This document shows, piece by piece, positions 21,384 to 27,832 of a DNA stretch of 27,832 nucleotides. The DNA comes from Endotrypanum monterogeii. Taxonomy: Eukaryota > Euglenozoa > Kinetoplastea > Trypanosomatida > Trypanosomatidae. Location: positions 54,463-82,294 of the forward strand of contig CM007338.1 of NCBI GenBank assembly GCA_000333855.2, in the 5' to 3' direction. The notes beneath the pieces are model-generated. The model did no database searches. It saw only the letters and a program-made list of their open reading frames with translations, and was not told the origin of the DNA. The position numbers and the translations under genes are program-made. Each line of letters opens with the position of its first letter. Positions within the stretch are counted from its first letter, which is position 1.

Positions 21384-21880
21384 CGTATAATAACATCATT
21401 ACAGCAATATCGGATTTGAGACTCAGAAAAAGACATCGACATCACAACATAAGCCCAAGAGGTAAAAGAGAAAAGCACAGGCGAAAAAAAGAAAACAAAT
21501 CGCAGCATTTCGCTGATGCAGAGGGACAGACTTCCGCCGTACAAGCGCGAAATAGTAAAAGAAAGAATACCAACAGCAACTCACACGTATACATCCAGAG
21601 TGATTCATACCCATAACAAACAACGAATCTCTACACCAAACTGTAGGCGCCCACATATCCCACTCTAACGCTGAGAGACGTTGCTTCCCTTTGATCGTCC
21701 GGGGTGCACCTCTCTCCAGGCGCGAAGTCGAAGACATATATATATAGGGGGGGAGAAAAAAAATTACACCAGTTATCAGACATCAGAGCACCAATTCAGT
21801 CGTAGAAAAAAAAACTTAATAATAAAACGAGCAATGAGCTGGATACAAACAGAAAGACACACGTAGGGCGACTTCAGAGA

Positions 21881-21903
21881 GCTTGCGGCACATGCCCGCA
21901 AGC
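21881..21903. repeat. 8-bp GC-rich hairpin
   Basis: GCTTGCGG (21881-21888) and CCGCAAGC (21896-21903) are exact reverse complements with a 7-nt loop. It abuts the nested structure that begins at 21904 with no spacer. Confidence 0.65.
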
Positions 21904-22017
21904 GTGCTGTGTGTGTGTGTGTGTGTGTGCAACTGGGCGAATGTTACATTCGGCTGCTTATATCATATAAGCATCGGTGCACACACGCCTACGTTCTCAC
22001 GAAGACACACACAGCAC
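21904..22017. repeat. nested inverted repeats able to fold as a three-way junction
   Basis: An outer 13-bp stem pairs 21904-21916 (GTGCTGTGTGTGT) with 22005-22017. Inside it, GTGTGTGCA at 21923-21931 pairs with TGCACACAC at 21978-21986. Inside that are two hairpins: CGAATG-TTA-CATTCG at 21938-21952 and TGCTTATA-TCA-TATAAGCA at 21955-21973. The pairings are compatible with each other and give a closed multibranch fold. No known RNA family is recognised. The GT/CA parts could slip, but the two inner hairpins and the CTG/CAG part of the outer stem are not simple repeats. Confidence 0.6.
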
Positions 22018-22020
22018 ACA

Positions 22021-22145
22021 CAGACACGTGAATGGTAAATAAAAGCGCTTCATCTCGCCCTTTATAATCCTTTTTTTTTTCGTCGTTTACTTCTTTGAAT
22101 GAATGTAAGGCCAATTTGTTAGCTTGACAAGAAACAATCGAAAAT

Positions 22146-22192
<47 letters not shown>

Positions 22193-22661
22193 TATTTATT
22201 TATAGCTATAAATATATTTTAAGATATAATAAATATAGAACAGATACAGCAACATAAGCCCTTTCTTGTGTTGCTAACGTATAGGTGTAGTGACACCCAC
22301 AGCTTTCCTTCTTCTTTGCGAGTTTTTTTTTTCTTTTTGCGGAGGTGTATTTTATTAAGGAAGAAAGTACAAGCGATCAGGGGGAGGGGGAGAGAGACTG
22401 ACTGACAGAAAAAGCAGGCGATAATAAAGAGAGCGGCAGACAGAAAAAAATATTTTTATATATCATTATACTAGCAATGAGTTCGTGAGAGCCTTGCGAA
22501 GCATGGCCAATGACAGCACGATCACAGAAAGAATCCGGTAGACGTGCATGAAATTGAGCAAAAATAAAACACTTCAAAACCTAAAAGAGAGAGAAAAGAG
22601 AAAATTGCAAAACAGATAAAAGACGAGCAGAACGACTGGTCCACACATACACACATACAGA
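22021..22661 (-). other. low-complexity non-coding segment
   Basis: The stretch holds a CA run leading into a TA tract (22146-22187), an AT-rich block to about 22250 and purine-rich plus-strand sequence. I see no gene or further strong structure in it. Confidence 0.5.
22146..22187. repeat. compound (AC)n-(TA)n tract
   Basis: About seven AC units run directly into about fourteen TA units. Confidence 0.92.
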
Positions 22662-22791
22662 CACATGCACACAGACATAGGCACACACACACACACACAT
22701 ACACACCGACACCCGTGTAAATACACCGACCCACAGAGAGGGGCTTGCTTGTGTGTGTGTGTGTGTGCGCGCCTATGTCTGTGTGCATGTG
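22662..22791. repeat. long imperfect inverted repeat (38-bp arms) with CA/GT cores
   Basis: The arms are 22662-22699 and 22754-22791. The outer 21 bases (22662-22682 and 22771-22791) are perfectly complementary and mostly not simple repeat (they include CATGCACACAGACATAGGC). The next positions have two C-A mismatches, and then (CA)n pairs with (GT)n. The loop is 54 nt. The resemblance of the open frames on the two strands (both read Met-His-Thr-Asp-Ile-Gly then His-Thr repeats) is a direct consequence of the symmetry. Such a long stem should fold stably in a transcript. Confidence 0.8.
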
Positions 22792-22896
22792 ACACGAAAA
22801 ACTATCGAATCAAAAAGAAGAGAAATGCGAGTCATGGATACTGTCTGCAAATTGAGGAGACGATAAACCGAATGAATTGAGAACACAAAAGAAAAC

Positions 22897-22942
<46 letters not shown>

Positions 22943-24102
22943 AATATATAAGCAGAGCTAAAACATCAGTGGCACATTGGTGTGACCTCAGTTGAAGACT
23001 AGAGCAAAATGTGGTCGTCCATCTCCCGCTAGCTAACAGAAAGAAATTTGAACCTTCGCTAGGGCGAGTGTAGTGGAGTGAAGGAATGCACGCGTCCCGC
23101 ACCACGCACAGATTCTCATCTTCTGTCTCGCCAAAACCTCCGTTAGCTTAACACTCACGAATATCAAAAAAAAAAAAACTTTTTATTTGCCTCATCATCG
23201 CTTTGAGAGACCTGTACTGCCAGATGAGGAAGTCACCTAAATCGCAGCACACACAGCCCAAGGGTTAACCCTCTTTTAACCCTTAACTTCGCTAGCCCAA
23301 GAAGGGAAAGAGTGTATACACAAACCTTTTTTTTATTTGTCTGTTTCAAGACTCCCTGATCGGTCACCTCACACGTCGGCACAGAGCTACTAGTTTGTTG
23401 TTTCGTGATGCAAGCTACAGACATCTACACCTTGGCGCATCGGCCAACCCAAGTCATTCGATCCACGACCCCTGGGCTATCTCGTGTCCCACGCTCCCCG
23501 AATCATCCCCTATCGAAAAGAGTTCCCTGTGGAGAAATGCTCAGTGTTTTCTCAGGTCCCCTAAACAAGGAGCAGCCAGTCCACGTTGGAGGCGTGTCAG
23601 TCACGCCGCCACTCGATCCATCAATATAAGTGAAGCGAGCCGGCGCATCTTCTCCGATCGCTCGACGTCAAGAGCTGTGACTTCACCTTTTCACATGCAC
23701 GCTAACAAAGCAACGCGCCCCACACCTTTCTAGCCTCACCCTGCCCCTAATTAATGCGGTCCTGCAGCCCCCCACTGTCTCCTCAACCAACAGGCCCCAC
23801 CTTTGGCAGTGAAAATGGTGTGTGTGTCGAGGAGGGGGGGAAAGCGAAGTAGGCAGGAGGCCCCTTGTCTTCCGAATAAGAAAACAGTGAGGGACTCCTG
23901 TCCCAAGATGAGCTGTCTCCCGTTTCGGGACGTGAAGTATCCGCTGAGAGCTCAGCAGCGTGTCGCGATCTCTGAAAAGGAAAGATTTGATGAGGGACAG
24001 TCATCATAGGCGTGTGCAGGGAAACGAATACACACAAATACACATGACTGCGAGAGGTTGTATCGTTGCAAAAAAAAAAAAAATTTCGGTATGATTTCTG
24101 TC
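22792..24102 (-). other. non-coding spacer directly downstream of RNA-binding protein B
   Basis: This is the proximal 3' UTR of copy B by position. It contains the longest TA tract of the window (22899-22939), a complex, fairly GC-rich island at about 22960-24050, and an A13 run at 24070-24082 just past the stop codon. A plus-strand frame of 112 codons at 23395-23733 has no recognisable domain. The palindrome AGGGTTAACCCT lies at 23261-23272. Confidence 0.5.
22899..22939. repeat. longest pure (TA)n tract of the window
   Basis: About 41 bases of uninterrupted TA, about 110 bases from the long inverted repeat at 22662-22791. Confidence 0.93.
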
Positions 24103-25137
24103 TTACAGATGTTGCTTCAATGTTCTCAAATGAGGACGGTGCCGTATCGTTACCGTAATTCCACTATCGGGGGCATGTATCCTGGTTGGCATGGGCACAG
24201 CCTCTGGAGTGCGCAAGATGAGTGCCTCTCCATCTTGCCCCGATGCCTCAAAGCGCTGCGTCCACGACACTGCCCGCATATCTAGCATTTTGTGCGCACA
24301 GCGAGTCTTCTTTTCGACGGCTGTCGCAGCAACAGCGGCATTGCGCAGTGCTTCACCTCCACGCGACGCACCTAAACTGGTGTTTTCTGCGGCATCGGTT
24401 CTGCTCCCACGACGCCCAATACCGAGGGCTGCTGGTGCCTCCGTGCACCACGCCTCCGTCAAACACGAGTTTTCCATATGGGGGTTCTGCCCCATGTTGT
24501 ACTGTGCGAACGAGCACCCAAAGCGGTCAGCGGACGTTCGCACTTTCTGTGTGTAGTCCTCAGACAGCTTCCCCATTAGTGGGATGCCCCGGCACTGGTG
24601 AAAGGCACACGTGTTGTGCACCGCGCGCAGCGCAGCCTCTGCGGCACCCTGCTCCGCAAACGTGATGAACACGATCCGGCGGCAGAACGCAGGGTCGGCG
24701 ACCGGCGTCGTGTCGTTGTGCATCGTCACCTTCAGCACTGAGCCATACGACTTCACAAGGCCCACCAGGTCCTCCTTGGAAACCTCTAGCGGCACGTTGC
24801 GCAGGAACAGCTTGTTCATCCTCAGGCGGTCCTGCCCAGCCGGCGTGCTGTCGTGCTGCTGCTTCGCCCACTGCACGGACACGGTCTTGCCAAACAGCGG
24901 CATGCCCTGGGCGTCATACAGCGCACGCAGCGCCTCCTCGTGCTTTTCGTAGCGCACGAACGCAGTGCCCAGACTCTGGCCGCTGTGTATGTCGCGCATC
25001 ACCATGGACGACGTGATGTTCCCGAAGGCGGAAAAGATCTCGCGCAGACGGTTGTCGTCCACCTCACGCGGTAGGTAGCGCACAAACAGATTTGTGCTGC
25101 TCGGGGTGTAGTGAGAATAGGTGTTCGGCGTGTCCAT
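24103..25137 (-). CDS. double-RRM RNA-binding protein, copy B
   Basis: 344 codons from ATG at 25137 to TAA at 24105-24103. The frame stays open upstream to 25533, but that part crosses a C-rich polypyrimidine tract and AG typical of a trans-splice site, so I place the start at MDTPNTYSHYTPSS. RRM1 is about 17-92 (RNP2 LFVRYL at 17-22, RNP1-like GTAFVRY at 57-63) and RRM2 about 110-191. Residues 9-191 match copy A with five substitutions. The tail 192-344 is unrelated to that of copy A; it contains a basophilic-kinase-like RRGS at 242-245, an Ala-rich segment after it and a basic C-terminus. The expected role is binding mRNA to control its stability or translation; targets are unknown. Tandem arrangement and same strand suggest an ancestral duplication followed by replacement or divergence of both ends. 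Confidence 0.93.
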   Translation of the reverse strand: MDTPNTYSHYTPSSTNLFVRYLPREVDDNRLREIFSAFGNITSSMVMRDIHSGQSLGTAFVRYEKHEEALRALYDAQGMPLFGKTVSVQWAKQQHDSTPAGQDRLRMNKLFLRNVPLEVSKEDLVGLVKSYGSVLKVTMHNDTTPVADPAFCRRIVFITFAEQGAAEAALRAVHNTCAFHQCRGIPLMGKLSEDYTQKVRTSADRFGCSFAQYNMGQNPHMENSCLTEAWCTEAPAALGIGRRGSRTDAAENTSLGASRGGEALRNAAVAATAVEKKTRCAHKMLDMRAVSWTQRFEASGQDGEALILRTPEAVPMPTRIHAPDSGITVTIRHRPHLRTLKQHL

Positions 25138-25206
25138 CTCCGAGTACAATGTACCCCCTTTGTGGGGATGGCGGGTGAAGGGGGGTGAGGGGGGGGGGGA
25201 AGAACA
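25138..25206 (-). promoter_or_regulatory. putative trans-splice acceptor of RNA-binding protein B
   Basis: On the minus strand a strong C/T-rich tract (plus-strand G/A run at about 25165-25206) is followed by an AG at 25159-25158, leaving a leader of 20 nt before the ATG at 25137. This is the clearest splice-acceptor-like signal in the window and is the main reason to reject the longer upstream-open frame. Confidence 0.6.
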
Positions 25207-26692
25207 GGGAAGAATCGAGCAACACAAAAATGGAAGTACGAGCACGAGAATTTGCAGACCGTCACTGACAAAAACGTTCTTCCAAAAAAAAAAAGAAAGA
25301 AAAGAAAGAACGCAATGGCGGAAATAACGGGTGGGAGGGAGAAACCTACAAGGATGGAGCGGAGAACAGCGTATCGCAGGCACAATGAATAAGACTATAA
25401 ACACACGCACACATGCACATACGAGTGCAGATGAAAGCGAAAAAGAAACTGCGAGTCGCTCCAGAATGAGGTAAAAAAAAACCCAAACAGAGACATAAAA
25501 TCTCGATGGCGATGGACCACGCAGGGAATTCACGGGGAGGGAGAGGAGGAGGGATAACGTGTGTCACAGACAGACGAGACAGACACACTCAGACGGGAGC
25601 ACGAGAAGGAGGCCGTAACTGGGCCACAAACACGTGTCGTTTTATGAATAACGGTGAATGAAAAAAAAAAAAAAGCAAGAATAATTAGGATGATCTTGGC
25701 GATCCTGAGCACATGAAAGTAAAAAGTAGAGAGAGCTCAAAATGCGAAGGTCGCTGGACGAACACGAGGACGAGGAGGAATCCTGGTACAGGAGTGTACG
25801 GCTTTGTCAGTGCGTCGTGCTCACGCGCTGTCAGTCGTCAAATGATGGAAATGGGGGTGAGGGGGGGGGAAGAATGGGATGTGGGGAAGCGGTTGATGAG
25901 AGTCACAGGAATTTGAGTTGTCGTTGTGTGCAAATCCAGCGCAGCAGCGGCAGTGGTGGAGGTGAGGCAGGCATCGTCTCCATCTACACCATAAACCTGT
26001 GTAGCTGGGGTAGATAGTTTACTATATATACAACAGCTATGTACCACAACATGGCAGACGATCTAGTCAGCAGACCCAGTCATTTGGCGCAATAGAGAAC
26101 CTTGAATATGACAACAGACGCAGCCCTACTTTCACTGTAAGAATGCTAGAGCTCACGAAAAGCGCAGCGATAAGCGCGCTCAGACGCTTTATGCGTGTAT
26201 ATTTGTGACAGAGTATATCAATCGGCAGTCAGTATCGAGCACACTATTGCTCATTTGAAATATATATATTTTTCTTTTCTGTATTCGTGAAGGTGGGAAG
26301 TTCACTAGATGTGTCACAGCACCCTTACCCATCGCTGTGTCTCTGACGTGGAGCACGGTGGTGTCGAAAAAAAAATTACGGTAGTGCTCGCGAATGGGCA
26401 AGTACAGGGCAGGTGACAAACACTAAAAGTGTGGGGAGGAATCAAAATAAAAATAGTAGTAATATTAGGAAACAAGGAGGCACCTCTAGAGAATATGAAC
26501 ACAACACACACAACACACACAGCGAAGTGCAAAATAGATTGGAAAGGTTAAGCGTACCTGACGTGACCAACATCGCTAACCTTTGATCCCTTCTTTAAAG
26601 GCACCTCAGACGAATAATATACACATAAGCCCACGTCTCCGTTTGCCTACAATTGGTCCGTTTTGAGATCGAGTGACCAAAGCGGAGGCATA

Positions 26693-26710
26693 GGGAGGGA
26701 GGGAGGGGGG
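26693..26710 (+). repeat. G-quadruplex-like (GGGA)n run
   Basis: Three GGGA units followed by G6 satisfy the usual four-tract pattern with one-base loops. It lies upstream of copy B, on the plus strand. Confidence 0.6.
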
Positions 26711-26841
26711 AGGCAGCAGCCTCCCGAACGATTGGCACCTCATCTCAGACGCAATGCCCAGCGCACAAGAACCGTTCAGATCCTCGGACCTGATATACAG
26801 GGTGAAGGGACACATTGAGGCGGCACCCGCATAAACGTCTG

Positions 26842-26906
26842 CACACACACACACACACTACACTATGTATATAGTTTATACTATACATATATATATATAT
26901 ATATAT
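26842..26906. repeat. (CA)n and (AT)n tracts separated by a short palindromic AT-rich linker
   Basis: CA run at 26842-26858, then TATGTATA...TATACATA symmetry, then AT run at 26887-26906. Confidence 0.85.
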
Positions 26907-27590
26907 CCTTCTCAGGTAACGAGACGGCAGCGCTTTTGACTGCAGACGTGCGACGTACTCGGGCGACAAAATCCCCATGGAGGGACGACGCACATGGGTA
27001 TACCATAGTCGAGCAAATTGCATGTCCCGGACGAGGCCGCTTGAGTCCGGCAGGAGCGATCCCCTGTACATGAACGTGTGCCAGTGCCGAGAGGGGAAAA
27101 AAATGCTCCCCTGAGGTCAGTCGCCTCGAATGGGGGTACAGAGGCCAACGATGCCCACATACGAGGCGGAGAAAGTTGAGTATCAGAGCGTAGTACGAGA
27201 ACACTGAAGGCGTTTAGTGTAGTTGTACTGAACCATGTCCGCTGTGTTCGTTCGCGCAAGACGCCAACTTCAAGAAATCTCTCCTTTTTTGTTTTTGTTT
27301 TTTGTTTTTTGTTATTTTTTTTTTTGTAGAGGAGAGGGGAGGGGAAGAAGGGAGGAGTAGGAAAGAGAAACGTAGACAGATCAAGCTCATTATCGCCGCG
27401 ACGCTGATACTTGTTGACACGTATATGTTGTGACAAATTAGGAGAACCTTATAAAGAAAAATAATTATACTAAAAGAGAAGTTCCGTTGTGTGATTAGGT
27501 GTGTGCTCTGGGTGTCCCAGCCACATCCAACAACCCTCTCCGAGTCATATACACGCCAGCAATGAGGCAACAAAACACACACATGGCCGT

Positions 27591-27614
27591 TATATATATA
27601 TATATATATATATA
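27591..27614. repeat. (TA)n tract
   Basis: Twelve TA units near the right edge. Confidence 0.9.
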
Positions 27615-27832
27615 CAACTCAGCGAAGGTTAACACCACAAAAAAAAAAAAACGCCCTCTCTTCTTCCCCACACTCCCGGTTATCGGGGAGAAGAGGGAAA
27701 AAATGCAAATAAGATCACAGTGGTCGGTCTCCGCCCTGACCCACCTCTGAACACCACATGAATCTAGCCTCCAGAAAAGAAAAAACAAGTCGCTGGTCTC
27801 GTGCAGAGGTTGCCTGTGATTTTTTAAAAAAT

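Larger units (their letters stand above)
15414..21880 (-). other. non-coding spacer, probable 3' UTR of RNA-binding protein B (middle part)
   Basis: No supported gene. Complex islands at about 15720-16500, 18400-18780, 18880-19650 and 20050-21000 alternate with purine-rich plus-strand blocks (about 17000-17760) and TA tracts. A G17 run lies at 18976-18992 and a hairpin with a CA/TG stem at 17425-17470. The longest minus-strand frame (20632-21213, 193 codons) is dominated by Phe, Leu and Ser from T/C-rich DNA and shows no family motif. A plus-strand frame at 19320-19601 has an acceptor-like signal before it and is discussed as a finding. Confidence 0.45.
25207..27832 (-). other. non-coding sequence upstream of RNA-binding protein B
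   Basis: No supported gene reaches from here. It should hold the 3' UTR of the next upstream minus-strand gene. There are complex islands at about 25540-26500 and 26560-27260, the latter fairly GC-rich with overlapping open frames in all three minus frames at 26912-27071 but no recognisable domain. A G-rich quadruplex-like run lies at 26693-26710 and TA tracts at 26887 and 27591. No partial CDS entering from the right edge was recognised. Confidence 0.45.

Noticed and set aside
22662..22791. CRISPR-like or tandem repeat interpretation of the CA/GT region
   Set aside because: There is one inverted pair and no spaced direct repeats; the context is eukaryotic.
23261..23286. Telomere-like GGGTTA/TTAACCC words around a 12-base palindrome
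   Set aside because: Not the kinetoplastid telomere unit in tandem; only two imperfect words, readily explained by chance.
23395..23733. 112-codon plus-strand frame
   Set aside because: Runs against gene direction, lacks an acceptor-like tract at its start and has no recognisable motif.
25138..25533. Upstream extension of RNA-binding protein B to a Met at 25533 (would give 476 residues)
   Set aside because: The extension crosses a strong C/T-rich tract and AG typical of a trans-splice site, encodes mostly hydrophobic and Ser/Pro residues from pyrimidine runs, and has no counterpart in copy A.
26912..27436. 174-codon minus-strand frame
   Set aside because: Its middle is encoded by a T-rich homopolymer tract (Lys/Asn repeats in this frame) and its other end overlaps two further open frames; no family is recognised.

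Overview
This window looks like nuclear DNA of a kinetoplastid, most likely a Leishmania-like trypanosomatid. The reasons are: every credible gene lies on one strand (minus, read right to left); the genes have no introns; each gene is preceded on its own strand by a polypyrimidine tract and an AG, as expected for spliced-leader trans-splicing; GC-rich coding islands sit in very long spacers full of (TA)n, (CA)n/(GT)n and poly(A) runs. The genus is inferred from style, not from a marker gene.

Only three protein-coding genes can be supported. At the left edge (1-666, minus) is the N-terminal 222 codons of a diacylglycerol-lipase-like membrane enzyme; its catalytic domain lies outside the window. 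At 10728-11768 (minus, 'copy A') and 24103-25137 (minus, 'copy B') are two paralogous double-RRM RNA-binding proteins. Their RRM cassettes are about 98 % identical in DNA, while their N-terminal leaders and C-terminal tails are unrelated. They are separated by about 12.3 kb, and copy A is separated from the lipase by about 10 kb, so if no gene has been missed the mRNAs have extremely long 3' UTRs.

Layout in coordinate order: lipase N-terminus (1-666); its leader and trans-splice region (667-830); about 9.9 kb of non-coding sequence, probably the 3' UTR of copy A (831-10727); copy A; about 12.3 kb of non-coding sequence, probably the 3' UTR of copy B (11816-24102), which contains an assembly gap flanked by a near-perfect duplicate (14643-15374) and two strong inverted-repeat structures (21881-22017 and 22662-22791); copy B; and 2.6 kb of upstream non-coding sequence. 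Large parts of the plus strand are purine-rich, so the presumed mRNA is pyrimidine-rich. This also explains the many chance open frames rich in Phe, Leu, Ser and Pro.

No metabolic pathway links the genes. The most coherent biological theme is post-transcriptional control: a tandem pair of RNA-binding proteins with a homogenised RNA-reading module, divergent tails, and very long structured pyrimidine-rich 3' UTRs. No RNA gene, CRISPR array, intact transposon or virus was recognised.
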